Position numbers and translations under genes: made by a program
From: Methyloceanibacter sp.
GTDB lineage: Bacteria; Pseudomonadota; Alphaproteobacteria; Rhizobiales; Methyloligellaceae
Assembly (NCBI GenBank): GCA_018067145.1
Contig: JAGPVD010000172.1
Location: 1 to 52,870, forward strand
Reading direction: 5' to 3'
DNA: 52,870 nt
Notes under the pieces: generated by a model
The model's input: only the letters and a program-made list of their open reading frames with translations
The model's database searches: none
Told to the model about the DNA's origin: nothing
Shown here: in pieces, positions 10,404 to 19,537 of the stretch
Layout: the number at the start of each line of letters is the position of its first letter
Numbering within the stretch: the stretch's first letter is position 1

Positions 10404-11016
10404 GTCCGGCGCACTCCATCGGGGTTCAAAGCTCGTCATCGCCAGCCACAACGAGGGCAAGTTGTACGAGTTCGGCGCGCTATTGGCGCCGTTCGGTATC
10501 GACTGCATCTCCGCCGGCAGCCTTGGCCTGCCTGAGCCCGAGGAGACCGGCGGGACCTTCGAGGCGAACGCCTTGCTCAAAGCGCGTGGCGCCGCCGAAG
10601 CATCCGGCATCATGGCACTCGGTGACGATTCCGGGATCGAGATCGAGGCGCTCGACAACAAGCCCGGCATTCACTCCGCGCGCTGGGGTGGCCCAACCAG
10701 GGACTTTCGCCTCGCCATGGACCGGTTGCACACCGAATTGGAAGCAAGTGGCAGCCCTTGCCGGCGCGCCAATTTCATAAGCGTGTTGGCGCTTGTCGCG
10801 CCAGACAAACAAGAAGCGGTTTTCACAGGCAAGGTGTTCGGCGAAGTCACCTGGCCGCCGCGCGGGGAGAACGGGTTCGGCTATGATCCCATCTTCGTGC
10901 CGGAGGGGCACAACGAGACCTTCGGTGAGATGGACCCGGACTTTAAGAATGACATGTCGCATCGCATGCGCGCGTTCGAGCAGCTGATTGATGCGACCTA
11001 CGCCAATGACGCGTGA
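10396..11016 (+). CDS. rdgB: dITP/XTP (non-canonical purine NTP) pyrophosphatase
   Basis: Hydrolyses dITP, ITP and XTP to monophosphates, keeping deaminated purines out of nucleic acids (Ham1/RdgB family). The 206 residues include the substrate signature [14 protein letters not shown], then [26 protein letters not shown] and the C-terminal [10 protein letters not shown] and DMSHRMRAF. No ATG or GTG lies near the conserved N-terminus. The likely start is TTG at 10396, inside the last codons of rph, consistent with translational coupling. The end overlaps hemW by 11 bases. The arrangement rph-rdgB-hemW is common in alphaproteobacteria. Confidence 0.95.
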   Translation: MLKSGALHRGSKLVIASHNEGKLYEFGALLAPFGIDCISAGSLGLPEPEETGGTFEANALLKARGAAEASGIMALGDDSGIEIEALDNKPGIHSARWGGPTRDFRLAMDRLHTELEASGSPCRRANFISVLALVAPDKQEAVFTGKVFGEVTWPPRGENGFGYDPIFVPEGHNETFGEMDPDFKNDMSHRMRAFEQLIDATYANDA

Positions 11017-12154
11017 CGACCCCTTCGGGGTCTATGTACATTGGCCGTTCTGCAAGGCCAAATGCCCCTATTGCGACTTCAACTCCCATGTGCGCCACGG
11101 CGGCATCGACGAGGGCAGATTTCTCGCCGCTTACCTGAGCGAACTCGATCACTTCGCGCCCCGCGCGCCGGGGCGCACCGTTTCAAGCATCTTCTTCGGC
11201 GGCGGCACGCCGTCGCTAATGCGGCCCGCAACCGTCGCCACGATCCTCGACGCCATCGCCGACCACTGGACGGTGGCTTGCGACGCCGAGATCACGTTGG
11301 AGGCTAATCCCACCAGCGTCGATTCGGAAAATTTTGCAGGCTATACGCTGGCTGGCGTGAACAGACTGTCTCTCGGCGTGCAGGCGCTGGACGATGCGAG
11401 CCTGCAAGAATTGGGACGCCAGCACACAGCGGAGGAAGCGCTGGCCGCGCTGACACTGGCCAAGCAGACCTTTGGCCGCGTGACCTTCGACCTGATCTAT
11501 GCGCGGGAAGGCCACACGCTTATTGAGTGGAAAGAAGAGCTGACCCGCGCGCTCGACCATGCCGGCGATCACCTCTCGCTTTATCAGCTCACCATCGAGG
11601 ACGGCACGATGTTCGCCACGCGCCACGCCGCGGGCAGCTTGCACGTACCGAACAGCGCCAAGGCCAGCGCGCTCTATAATCTCACTCAGGAACTCACCGA
11701 GGCGGCGGGGATGCCGGCCTACGAGATTTCCAATCATGCGCGCCCTGGGTCGGAGTCGCGTCACAACATGCTCTATTGGCGGGGGCATGATTATGCCGGC
11801 ATCGGTGCCGGCGCCCATGCCCGCATCACCGAAGACGGCGCCAAGCGCGCGCTATCGACGATCAAATCGCCTGAAGACTGGCTCGCCCAAGTTGAGGTGC
11901 AGGGCCACGGCCTTGCAAGCGACGACGCGCTGACACCGCAAGAAGCGGCCGAAGAATATCTCTTGATGGCGTTACGGCTCGCCGAGGGTATGGACTTGAT
12001 CCGGCTGGCAGCGATTGATGGGCGGACACTCGATGAGGATCGTTTGCGGACGCTGGAACGCGACGGACTGGTCGCCCGCGATGGCGACCGGCTGGCGGCG
12101 ACGCCACAGGGACGCCTCGTGCTGGAACGGCTGATCCTAGAGATTTCGGCTTAG
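11006..12154 (+). CDS. hemW: Radical SAM heme chaperone HemW
   Basis: A radical SAM protein of the HemN-like family. HemW inserts or escorts heme rather than acting as coproporphyrinogen oxidase. The 382-residue product has the cluster motif CKAKCPYC (Cys16, Cys20, Cys23) followed by DFNSH, then IFFGGGTPSL (the GGGTP SAM loop), and a C-terminal HemN-type helical domain. I chose ATG 11006, which overlaps the rdgB stop and yields a typical N-terminus. A TTG and an ATG five and six codons upstream are also possible. The gene ends four bases into the convergent lipoprotein gene. Distinction from HemN is by the shorter length and the CxxxCxxCDFxS form. Confidence 0.93.
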   Translation: MTRDDPFGVYVHWPFCKAKCPYCDFNSHVRHGGIDEGRFLAAYLSELDHFAPRAPGRTVSSIFFGGGTPSLMRPATVATILDAIADHWTVACDAEITLEANPTSVDSENFAGYTLAGVNRLSLGVQALDDASLQELGRQHTAEEALAALTLAKQTFGRVTFDLIYAREGHTLIEWKEELTRALDHAGDHLSLYQLTIEDGTMFATRHAAGSLHVPNSAKASALYNLTQELTEAAGMPAYEISNHARPGSESRHNMLYWRGHDYAGIGAGAHARITEDGAKRALSTIKSPEDWLAQVEVQGHGLASDDALTPQEAAEEYLLMALRLAEGMDLIRLAAIDGRTLDEDRLRTLERDGLVARDGDRLAATPQGRLVLERLILEISA

Positions 12155-13353
12155 TTGCTTGCGGTGCCGAAGGCGCGCGGCGCAGGAGAAAGCACGCGCG
12201 GCCCCGAAGGGGTCACTTCGAGAATGGCAAGGCCGCGTTGCGACGTGCCGTCGGGCAGCAGGCGAAACAAACCATCGACGCCGGCAAAACCGCTGTCACG
12301 CGTAAGCTGCGAGAAATTGTAACGCTGGCCTTGCGGGTTCTGCGACAGCGACACGGCCAGGCTCATAGCGTCATAGCCAAGGCTAGCGATGCGCGGCGGT
12401 GTGCCGCCAAAGGTCTTGGAATAGCTCTGAGCAAATTTGCTCCAGCCCTTCGGATCCGGCGCGGGATACCAACCGCCAACGAGCCCCGCCTGGCGACTCA
12501 CATTTGAAAAATCCCATTGGCCTGTTCCGATGAACTGCACATTGGCGCTGGTGACGCCGGAAGAGGCGAGGAGCGGCCCCAGCGAGGGAAGTTCGCCACG
12601 GCCGGCAGGCAAGAACAGAGCATCGACCTTCTGGCCCGATTTGATCGCATTGGCGATCTGCTTCACCGGGCCCGCCATGGCCGAGGCACTGCCAGCCGGG
12701 AAGCTGGCACGCACCGGGGCACGGCCACCGCCCGCGGCAACAGCCTTGGCGAAGGCCGCCTCGGCAATGCGGCCATAGGCTGTCTGTGGCACAAGCACCG
12801 CGAAGTTCCGCTTCCCGCGCGACAGGGCGAAGGAAACAATGCGCGGCACATCGCGGCCCGCGAGGAAGCTCAAGAGATAGATGCCATTGCCCGCGACTTT
12901 CTGATCACTCGAAAAGGCGATCATGGGGACGCCGGCGCGGCGCGCCACTTGGGCGGCGCCCCGGACTTCCTGGGCGAAGAGCGGGCCGATGATCAGTTCG
13001 GCACCATCTTGAACGGCGCTCTCGGCGGCAAGCCGGGCACCATCGGGCGTGCCTCTGGTATCCTTCGGCACCAGCGCAACACTCTGATTGTCGAAATCGA
13101 ACAGGGCAAGTTCGGCGGCCTGTTTGAGCGCCTTGGCTACGTTCCGCGTTGACCCAGACGCACTCATGGGCAGAAGCAGCGCGATCTTGACCGTGCCCGC
13201 CGGCATCGTGATGGCACCGGCCGGCAGGTCCATATTGCCGCCTCCACCGCCGCCAGGGGCACCGCACGCGGTAAACAACACCGCCACGGCCGACGTGGCG
13301 AACACAAGCCTGATGGTGCCGAGGCGATGACGAAGAAATTTTGGAAGCCGCAT
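12151..13353 (-). CDS. Penicillin-binding protein activator-like lipoprotein (LpoA/LivK-type fold)
   Basis: A 400-residue exported lipoprotein. The N-terminus has a basic region, a hydrophobic helix and a lipobox ending LFTAC (Cys30), followed by a glycine-rich tether. The rest resembles type I periplasmic-binding folds: KIALLLPMSASGS starts the first lobe, then DGAELIIGPLFAQEV and VPMIAFSSD, and FAVLVPQTAYG with IASLGYDAMSLA in the second lobe. In alphaproteobacteria such proteins next to rsmI/yraN are annotated as penicillin-binding protein activators, by analogy with LpoA. Direct evidence for that role is not visible here. It is transcribed divergently from rsmI, an arrangement also found in gammaproteobacteria for lpoA-rsmI. 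Confidence 0.85.
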   Translation of the reverse strand: MRLPKFLRHRLGTIRLVFATSAVAVLFTACGAPGGGGGGNMDLPAGAITMPAGTVKIALLLPMSASGSTRNVAKALKQAAELALFDFDNQSVALVPKDTRGTPDGARLAAESAVQDGAELIIGPLFAQEVRGAAQVARRAGVPMIAFSSDQKVAGNGIYLLSFLAGRDVPRIVSFALSRGKRNFAVLVPQTAYGRIAEAAFAKAVAAGGGRAPVRASFPAGSASAMAGPVKQIANAIKSGQKVDALFLPAGRGELPSLGPLLASSGVTSANVQFIGTGQWDFSNVSRQAGLVGGWYPAPDPKGWSKFAQSYSKTFGGTPPRIASLGYDAMSLAVSLSQNPQGQRYNFSQLTRDSGFAGVDGLFRLLPDGTSQRGLAILEVTPSGPRVLSPAPRAFGTASN

Positions 13354-13387
13354 GGCCCGTTCTTAGCGTGTCTTGAGAGGTGTTGGC

Positions 13388-13414
13388 GTTCCGCAGCAGC
13401 CGCCTGGGCGGAAC
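13388..13414. repeat. Inverted repeat and nearby direct repeats in the divergent lipoprotein/rsmI region
   Basis: GTTCCGC at 13388-13394 is answered by GCGGAAC at 13408-13414. Slightly downstream CCCAATC occurs twice, at 13432-13438 and 13456-13462, starts 24 bases apart. They lie in the roughly 190-base region between two divergent genes, so they could be operator sites, but nothing identifies a regulator. Confidence 0.3.
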
Positions 13415-13545
13415 ATCAACCGCGACAATAGCCCAATCCTGGGACCGTCTTTGGGCCCAATCTTGATGGACGCGGGCAGACTATATCACGTAACGTTTCG
13501 CCGACCAGGGCGAGACGCGCCACTCCTTGAGGCAATGACAACTCT

Positions 13546-14508
13546 TTGGCGCGGCAGGAAAACCGAGCAACGCGCGTGCAGGACCATCGCAGCGAAGACC
13601 TGACCGCAACGACCACCGGCCCGACGGTGGAACGCGCCGGTGAAGTGCTCGCCGAGCTCATCGGGCGTCCATTGCCGCCCGGGCTCTATCTCGTGGCGAC
13701 GCCGATCGGCAATCTCGCCGACATTTCATTGCGGGCGCTTTCGGTGTTGGCACGCGCTTCGGTGATCGCGGCGGAGGACACGCGCCACTCCATGCGGCTG
13801 CTCTCCCATTTCGGCATCAGGGTAGAGCTAACGCCCTATCACGAGCACAACGCCGAGCGGGCGCGGCCCAAGCTACTGGCGCGCATCGAAGCCGGCCACG
13901 CGGTGGCGTTGATCTCCGACGCTGGCACGCCGCTCGTTTCCGATCCCGGCTACAAGCTCGTGCGCGAGGCGCTGGACCAGGGACTGCTGGTGACCAGCAT
14001 TCCGGGACCCTCCGCCACGCTCACCGCGCTGACGAGCGTCGGACTTCCCACCGACACGTTCCTGTTTGGTGGCTTCTTGCCGCCGAAGTCGGGCCCGCGA
14101 ACCACCAGGCTTAAAGCGTTGAGAGAGACGCCCGCAACACTGATCCTGTTCGAGACCGCGCCGCGCCTGGCCAAGAGTCTCGCCGACATGGCGGAGGTGC
14201 TGGGAAACCGCGAAGCAGCGGTCACGCGCGAGTTGACCAAGCTGCACGAGACGGTGACGCGAGGCACGCTTCAGGAGCTTGCGGCATCGCTTGTAGAGGG
14301 CGGCAAGTTGAAGGGTGAGCTGGTGGTGGTGATCGCGCCACCTACCACCACTGAAACAGACGTCAGCGATGAACGCATCGTCGCCGAACTCACCCGCGCC
14401 ATGGAAACCGAAAGCCTGCGCGACGCCGTGCGGGCCGTCACCGACGCACTTCAAGTCAAACGCGCCCGAGTCTACGAACTCGGTCTCAGGATACGCAAGC
14501 GCGATTGA
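13546..14508 (+). CDS. rsmI: 16S rRNA (cytidine-1402-2'-O)-methyltransferase
   Basis: Methylates the ribose of C1402 in 16S rRNA near the decoding centre. It belongs to the tetrapyrrole-methylase (TP-methylase) fold, with GLYLVATPIGNLADISLRAL at the start of the domain, AEDTRHSMRLL, and DAGTPLVSDPG, the hallmark of RsmI. The first in-frame start is TTG at 13546, giving 320 residues with about 45 residues before the conserved domain. A GTG at 13576 would shorten this, and the true start is uncertain. The gene is followed after one base by yraN and then gshB, a classic alphaproteobacterial run. Confidence 0.94.
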   Translation: MARQENRATRVQDHRSEDLTATTTGPTVERAGEVLAELIGRPLPPGLYLVATPIGNLADISLRALSVLARASVIAAEDTRHSMRLLSHFGIRVELTPYHEHNAERARPKLLARIEAGHAVALISDAGTPLVSDPGYKLVREALDQGLLVTSIPGPSATLTALTSVGLPTDTFLFGGFLPPKSGPRTTRLKALRETPATLILFETAPRLAKSLADMAEVLGNREAAVTRELTKLHETVTRGTLQELAASLVEGGKLKGELVVVIAPPTTTETDVSDERIVAELTRAMETESLRDAVRAVTDALQVKRARVYELGLRIRKRD

Positions 14509-14509
14509 C

Positions 14510-14870
14510 ATGAGCCGCGCGCGGGTCAGGGCATATCGTCGTGGCCTGTTCGCCGAAACCGTTGCCGCGCTCCTGTTCCGCCTAAAAGGCTATCGCGTCG
14601 TGGCGCGGCGCTACAAGACGCCGTTGGGCGAGATCGATCTGATGGCTCTAAAAGGGCAAACGTCTTGCGTTCATCGAGGTGAAGGCGCGCCAGAGTCGGG
14701 AAAATGCGGCGCGGACCCTGCCGACGTGGCAGCAGCGGCGTATCGTGCGCGCCGCGCAATATTGGCTCTCAAGCCACCCCAACTTTGCCGGCTACGCCAT
14801 GGCCTTCGACGTGGAGCTCGACGCGCCTTGGCGCCGGCCGCATCACGTCGCCGGCGCATTTCGGATTTGA
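14510..14870 (+). pseudogene. yraN: YraN (UPF0102) family protein, interrupted by a one-base frameshift
   Basis: UPF0102/YraN proteins have an endonuclease-like fold and unclear function. The reading begins at ATG 14510 with family features GLFAETVAALLFRLKGYRVV and YKTPLGEIDLMAL. At the run AAAA-GGG (14650-14656) the frame must slip by one base to continue as [14 protein letters not shown]...AARTLP...[11 protein letters not shown] through the stop at 14868-14870. The two halves together give about 120 residues, exactly a normal YraN. One surplus A in the homopolymer explains everything, so this is a recent inactivation or a sequence error. It sits one base after rsmI and before gshB. Confidence 0.82.
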
Positions 14871-14931
14871 CGAAACCCACCATTGGCTGCGAGCTTTCGG
14901 TGGCAATTCGCAAGGAGCGTTCCGGACCGCC

Positions 14932-15882
14932 ATGGCCCTTAAAGTCGCCTTTCAGATGGACCCCATCGAGCGCATCGATATTTGGGGCGATTCCACGTTC
15001 GCGCTTCTGCTCGAAGCGCAGCGGCGTGGCCATGACGTATTCTACTACACGCCCGACGATCTCTCGCTGAAGGAAGGCACGCTTCTCGCCCGGGGCCACA
15101 GCCTCACGGTGGAGGACAAGCCCGGCGATCACTATCGCTTGGCGCATCTCCGCACCGTCGACCTCGCCGAGTTCGACGTGGTGCAGCTTCGCCAAGATCC
15201 ACCCTTCGACATGGCCTACATCACCACGACCCATTTACTTGAGCGGCTGCAGCCGCGGACGCTGGTGGTCAATGATCCGGCGGCCGTGCGCAATTCGCCT
15301 GAGAAAATGTTCGTGCTCGACTTTATGGATCTCATGCCGCCGACGCTGATCACGCGGTCCCTGGACGAAATTCGTGCCTTCCGTGAAGAGCACAAGGACA
15401 TCGTGGTGAAGCCGCTTTACGGAAATGGTGGCGCGGCGATCTTCCGTATCACCGAGGGCGACACCAATCTTAACTCGCTGATCGAACTGCTCGGCGTGAC
15501 CTTCCGCGAGCCGCTCATGGTGCAACGCTATCTAGCGGAAGTACGGGCCGGCGACAAACGCATCATCTTGGTGGACGGTGAGTTCGCTGGCGCTATCAAC
15601 CGTGTGCCGGCGGCCGACGAGACGCGTTCCAACCTGCATGTGGGCGGGACCGCCGAAGCCACGACGTTGACCGCGCGCGAGAAAGAGATCTGCGCGCGGA
15701 TCGGGCCAGAGCTGAAGAAGCGCGAACTAATCTTCACCGGCATCGACGTGATCGGTGACTATCTCACCGAGATCAACGTCACCTCGCCCACCGGCATTCG
15801 CCAAGTGACGGAGTTTGGTGGGAAAGACATCGCCGCCATGATCTGGGACGTGTTGGAGAAGAAGGTCGCAGCCCGGCGCTAG
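14932..15882 (+). CDS. gshB: Glutathione synthetase
   Basis: ATP-grasp ligase joining gamma-glutamylcysteine and glycine, the second step of glutathione synthesis. The 316-residue product starts [20 protein letters not shown], the usual N-terminus including the DP dipeptide. It continues with [28 protein letters not shown], the ATP-grasp loop [15 protein letters not shown], and the C-terminal metal site [22 protein letters not shown] 14932 fits all family starts, although the AGGAG at 14912-14916 is rather far away. It lies downstream of rsmI and yraN and overlaps the convergent 2TM gene by four bases. Confidence 0.96.
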   Translation: MALKVAFQMDPIERIDIWGDSTFALLLEAQRRGHDVFYYTPDDLSLKEGTLLARGHSLTVEDKPGDHYRLAHLRTVDLAEFDVVQLRQDPPFDMAYITTTHLLERLQPRTLVVNDPAAVRNSPEKMFVLDFMDLMPPTLITRSLDEIRAFREEHKDIVVKPLYGNGGAAIFRITEGDTNLNSLIELLGVTFREPLMVQRYLAEVRAGDKRIILVDGEFAGAINRVPAADETRSNLHVGGTAEATTLTAREKEICARIGPELKKRELIFTGIDVIGDYLTEINVTSPTGIRQVTEFGGKDIAAMIWDVLEKKVAARR

Positions 15883-16280
15883 GGTCGCACTGGTTTTGTT
15901 TGCCGCTTGCGGAACACGCACCAGGCGTGCGCCAGAACGCCCGCGCCCCAGCCGAGCGCCACCCAGACGACCCACCATCTTTCAGGCGTCGCGGTGAGGT
16001 TCACCACCAGCAGCAGAACGACCACCGCCACATAGGCGAACAAATGAATGGCGAAGCCCCGCGCCTTGCAGTCGATAAAGACGCGCTCGCGCCGATGGGT
16101 GCGGCGGAGCAGCAACGCGAGCCCATGAGCGGCCACGCCAATACCCCAGCCGAGCGCCACCCAGATGAACCAGAGATTGTCGGGGCGGAGCCAGAGATTG
16201 AGCCCGGCACAGATGGCGATCACGATCACATAGATCGCCAGGTGGACAAAGAAGGCGCGCGTCGGTCGGTCTTTCTGCAT
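15879..16280 (-). CDS. Tandemly duplicated 2TM-domain membrane protein
   Basis: A 133-residue membrane protein made of two copies of a two-helix unit. Each copy has a hydrophobic helix, then a Trp-rich second helix: [19 protein letters not shown] in the first half and [19 protein letters not shown] in the second, each ending in Arg-rich residues. This resembles the Pfam 2TM domain, which usually appears once, often fused to histidine kinases or as a small stand-alone protein. No catalytic residues are visible and the function is unknown. ATG 16280 was preferred over a TTG four codons upstream. It converges on gshB with a four-base overlap. Confidence 0.75.
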   Translation of the reverse strand: MQKDRPTRAFFVHLAIYVIVIAICAGLNLWLRPDNLWFIWVALGWGIGVAAHGLALLLRRTHRRERVFIDCKARGFAIHLFAYVAVVVLLLVVNLTATPERWWVVWVALGWGAGVLAHAWCVFRKRQTKPVRP

Positions 16281-16292
16281 GCGCTCAACCAA

Positions 16293-16635
16293 AACACAGA
16301 ATCATGGCGGCAGTGCCGTCGCAAGAGATGTTCACTTGTTGTTCTTTCGGTGGCGGGTGGCTCGCACACTGGGCGACCTCGATGGCGAGGGAAAAGTCGG
16401 TCGCATCCACATTGCAGAAGCCTTGAGTTGTCGCGGTGAGACCTTGCGCCGGGACCAGGCCGCGGCGAGAAAAGCGCAGGCTTCCTTGTCCCCAGGGTGT
16501 CACATAGACTTAGAATTGGTTTGCTAACCGGCATGTGTTGTGGCCGAATCGGGTTAGCCGCAGGCCATGCGTTGTGTCGGTAGGCTGCGGGGTCCCGTGG
16601 CGCGTTCCTCAATCTTCTGCAAGGCGGGCTAAGAT
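16293..16635. other. Intergenic stretch with no recognised gene
   Basis: About 340 bases between the divergent 2TM gene and olsB. It must hold the promoters for both. A 72-codon minus-strand frame (16285-16503) is open but has no recognisable content, and I see no repeats or strong hairpins. Confidence 0.5.
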
Positions 16636-17634
16636 ATGCCGATGAAGCCAACGTCAGGAGGCCCAACGGTAAAAATTCGCGGTGGAGCAATGTTTCCAGG
16701 GCTAACGTTCAAGCCTGGCCAGGGCGTTGGCACGCCGTTCGTGGGACGGCGGCGGCTCCCCTCGAACAGTCTGCGGGGCCGTTTCCAACCGCCCAAGATC
16801 TATGGCCGCATCGAACAGCTCGAAGTGCAGCTGGCTCGCAAGAAGAGCAGTATCCGCCGCGCCCAGCGCCTCCGCTACAAAGTTTTCTACGAAGAGATGT
16901 CGGCGACGCCCGATGCGCTTGCCATGCTGTCGCGGCGTGACGAGGACGTCTACGACCCGATCTGCGACCATCTGCTCGTGCTCGACCACGGAGACCCGGC
17001 TAAGAAGAAGGGCCGCTGGCGCCGTCCGCGCGTGGTCGGCGCCTATCGCTTGCTACGCCAGGACGTCGCTGAGCTTCACGACGGTTTTTATACCCAGAGC
17101 GAATACGACATCGCGCCTCTCATCCAAGCGAAGCCCGACCATCGCTTCATCGAGCTCGGCCGGTCCTGCGTGCTGAAGCCTTATCGAAGCCGGCGAACGC
17201 TCGAACTGCTGTGGCAAGGCGTCTGGTCGTATGTGCGCGAGCATAGCGGCGACGTGATGATCGGCTGCGCGAGCTTCCCAGGGACCGACCCTTCGGCTCA
17301 TGCTTTGGCTCTAAGCTTCCTCCATCACAACTCGCTGGCGCCGGAAGACTGGCGGGTCCGCGCCCATGATCATATGCGCGTGGACATGAATATGATGCCG
17401 CCCGAAGCGATCAACACGCGCGCGGCGCTGAAAGCTCTGCCGCCTTTGGTCAAGGGCTATTTGCGGGTTGGGGCCTTTGTCGGCGACGGCGCGGTGATCG
17501 ACCACCAATTCGGCACCACCGATATCTTCGTCGTCATGCCGGTCGAGGCGATCAACACGCGGTATTTTGCGCATTTCGGTTCGCCGGACGCGCTCAACGC
17601 GCCCGCCGCACCGGGTTTCGGCCCGCTTAACTAG
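16636..17634 (+). CDS. olsB: L-ornithine N(alpha)-acyltransferase OlsB-like (GNAT fold)
   Basis: Likely transfers a 3-hydroxyacyl group from acyl carrier protein to ornithine, giving lyso-ornithine lipid, the first step of phosphorus-free ornithine lipids. Its 332 residues match the OlsB/hemolysin-like acyltransferase pattern: [65 protein letters not shown], and the C-terminal [21 protein letters not shown] roughly 55-residue Gly/Pro/Arg-rich N-terminal extension precedes the domain, so an internal start is possible, though none is clearly better. The partner O-acyltransferase OlsA is not in the window. hrcA follows 50 bases later. Confidence 0.85.
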   Translation: MPMKPTSGGPTVKIRGGAMFPGLTFKPGQGVGTPFVGRRRLPSNSLRGRFQPPKIYGRIEQLEVQLARKKSSIRRAQRLRYKVFYEEMSATPDALAMLSRRDEDVYDPICDHLLVLDHGDPAKKKGRWRRPRVVGAYRLLRQDVAELHDGFYTQSEYDIAPLIQAKPDHRFIELGRSCVLKPYRSRRTLELLWQGVWSYVREHSGDVMIGCASFPGTDPSAHALALSFLHHNSLAPEDWRVRAHDHMRVDMNMMPPEAINTRAALKALPPLVKGYLRVGAFVGDGAVIDHQFGTTDIFVVMPVEAINTRYFAHFGSPDALNAPAAPGFGPLN

Positions 17635-17684
17635 AAGAGTGGGCATGTTTGACGGAGCCCGGGGCGCCTCCTAAGATTTCCGGT

Positions 17685-18779
17685 ATGGGTCATAACGACG
17701 TCAAAGGCGCAATGCTTGCGGCCGAGGCTGCAGTCAGCCTGCGCCAGCTCAACGAGCGTTCGCGCGAAATCTTCAAGAGCATCGTCGAGACATATCTTGA
17801 GACCGGCGAGCCCGTCGGCTCGCGCAATTTGAGCCGTGCGCTGCCGATGACGCTGTCGCCGGCTTCGGTGCGCAATGTCATGTACGACCTTGAAGCCCTC
17901 GGCCTTATCTACGCGCCGCATACCAGCGCAGGACGGCTGCCGACCCAATCGGGCTTGCGCCTGTTCGTCGACGGCCTGCTCGAAATTGGCGACATCACTC
18001 AAGCCGAGCGAAACGAGATTGAGAGTCGCGTGGTGGCCGATGGCCGGCACCGGGGAATCGATGACCTCCTCTCCGAAGCCGGCGAGATGCTATCCGGATT
18101 GTCGCGTTGCGCGGGCGTGGTGCTCACCGAGAAGCAGACCAAGACTCTGAAGCAGGTCGAATTCGTCAACCTCGGACAAGACAAGGCGCTTGCCGTGTTG
18201 GTCAGCGAAGATGGCGATGTCGAGAACCGCATCGTCACGCTTCCCGAAGGCTTGCCGCTCTCCTCGCTCAACGAGGCAACAAACTACGTCAACGCGCGGA
18301 TCGGTGGGCTCACGCTTGCGGATGCCCGCACGCGCATAGAGACGGAAATCGAGGATCGGCGGGCGCAGCTCGACGAACTGACCGCGCGCGTGGTGACGGA
18401 TGGGCTCGCCACCTGGTCGGGCGACGGCGGCGACCGCCAGAGCCTGATCGTTTGCGGACGGGCGCATCTCCTGGAAGACGTGAAGGCCATGGAGGACCTG
18501 GAACGGGTACGGCACCTGTTCGAGGATCTAGACGCCAAAAAAGATCTGATCCAATTGCTGGGCTTGGCGGAGCGCGCCGAGGGCGTGCGCATCTTTATCG
18601 GCTCCGAGAACAAGCTGTTCTCGCTGTCGGGCTCGGCCCTGATCGTCTCGCCCTTCGAGGACAGTGAGCAAAAAATCGTTGGCGTGCTTGGCGTCATCGG
18701 CCCGACGCGCCTCAACTATGCGCGCATCATCCCCATGGTCGATTACACAGCCAGGCTACTCGGGCGACTCGCCCCTTAG
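17685..18779 (+). CDS. hrcA: Heat-inducible transcription repressor HrcA
   Basis: Repressor of heat-shock genes that binds CIRCE operators and depends on GroEL. The 364 residues comprise an N-terminal winged helix ([20 protein letters not shown], then [20 protein letters not shown], and the wing [12 protein letters not shown]), an inserted GAF-like middle domain ([25 protein letters not shown]) and a C-terminal dimer region ending [20 protein letters not shown]. The frame is open back to a TTG at 17649, but the ATG at 17685 gives a typical start; neither has a clear ribosome site. grpE follows 104 bases later. No CIRCE inverted repeat was found in this window, so its targets (for example groESL) are probably elsewhere. 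Confidence 0.95.
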   Translation: MGHNDVKGAMLAAEAAVSLRQLNERSREIFKSIVETYLETGEPVGSRNLSRALPMTLSPASVRNVMYDLEALGLIYAPHTSAGRLPTQSGLRLFVDGLLEIGDITQAERNEIESRVVADGRHRGIDDLLSEAGEMLSGLSRCAGVVLTEKQTKTLKQVEFVNLGQDKALAVLVSEDGDVENRIVTLPEGLPLSSLNEATNYVNARIGGLTLADARTRIETEIEDRRAQLDELTARVVTDGLATWSGDGGDRQSLIVCGRAHLLEDVKAMEDLERVRHLFEDLDAKKDLIQLLGLAERAEGVRIFIGSENKLFSLSGSALIVSPFEDSEQKIVGVLGVIGPTRLNYARIIPMVDYTARLLGRLAP

Positions 18780-18883
18780 GTCTTGAATGCGGGGCACAGG
18801 CGCCTTGTCCCTTGATTTTTCCCGGCTCACGGTAGATATCCCAATGCTTCCAGTTGAACCGCTTTGCGCCGAGGCCCCCGCCC

Positions 18884-19537
18884 ATGCCCGACGACAATTC
18901 CGATCCATTAGACGCCAACGAGGAACCGGCAAGCCATGCCGAGGCTCCGAAGGCAGAACAACAAGACGCGACCGCCGGGCCTGACCTTGAGGTCGGCGCC
19001 GATCTCGAGGCGCTGCTGGCCGAGAACACCGACATGCGCGACAAGCTGCTTCGGACCATGGCCGACATGGAGAATTTGCGGCAGCGCACGGAACGCGAGA
19101 AAGCGGACACGGCGCGCTACGCCATCTCCAACTTTGCCCGCGACGTACTCACCATCGGCGACAATCTGAAACGCGTCATCGACCACGTGCCGGGGGAAGA
19201 AGCGGACCAAGACCCCGCGCTCAAGGGCCTTATCGATGGCGTGGCGCTCACCGAACGCGAGCTGCTCAACATGCTGGAGCGCCACGGCGTCAAACGAATC
19301 GAGCCGCTCGGCCAGCGCTTCGACCCGAACACTCAGCAAGCCATGTATGAAGTGCCGACCACCGAGGTGCCCGATGGCACGGTGGTCGAGGTGATGCAGG
19401 CCGGCTACTTGATCGGCGACCGCTGCCTCAGGCCGGCAATGGTTGCTGTGGCTAAAGGTGGCGGCAAGCCCGCACCAAAGCCTGAGCAGGGCACTGATCC
19501 TGCCGGCCCGGCCGACGGCATCCCTGGCGGAGCTTAA
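18884..19537 (+). CDS. grpE: Nucleotide exchange factor GrpE
   Basis: Releases ADP from DnaK during chaperone cycling. The 217-residue protein has an acidic disordered N-terminus, a long coiled-coil helix (DMRDKLLRTMADMENLRQRT), and the C-terminal beta domain with RFDPNTQQAMYEV and VVEVMQAGYLIGDRCLRPAMV, the GrpE signature. The C-terminal tail is Pro/Gly-rich. ATG 18884 was chosen over an upstream TTG (18854) because it begins the typical charged leader (MPDDNSDPLD). It follows hrcA on the same strand and overlaps the convergent alkB stop by four bases. Confidence 0.95.
   Translation: MPDDNSDPLDANEEPASHAEAPKAEQQDATAGPDLEVGADLEALLAENTDMRDKLLRTMADMENLRQRTEREKADTARYAISNFARDVLTIGDNLKRVIDHVPGEEADQDPALKGLIDGVALTERELLNMLERHGVKRIEPLGQRFDPNTQQAMYEVPTTEVPDGTVVEVMQAGYLIGDRCLRPAMVAVAKGGGKPAPKPEQGTDPAGPADGIPGGA

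Noticed and set aside
14369-15070. Plus-strand open frame spanning the end of rsmI, yraN and the start of gshB
   Set aside because: It is a patchwork: only its middle contains true YraN residues, before the frameshift; the ends are shadow frames of rsmI and gshB.
16285-16503. 72-codon minus-strand open frame in the 2TM/olsB spacer
   Set aside because: No recognisable domain, no good ribosome site, and it runs into the 2TM gene's start region; not enough to call a gene.
18780-18883. Possible CIRCE or RpoH promoter before grpE
   Set aside because: CTTG occurs but no matching -10 at 17-18 bases, and no TTAGCACTC-type inverted repeat is present.
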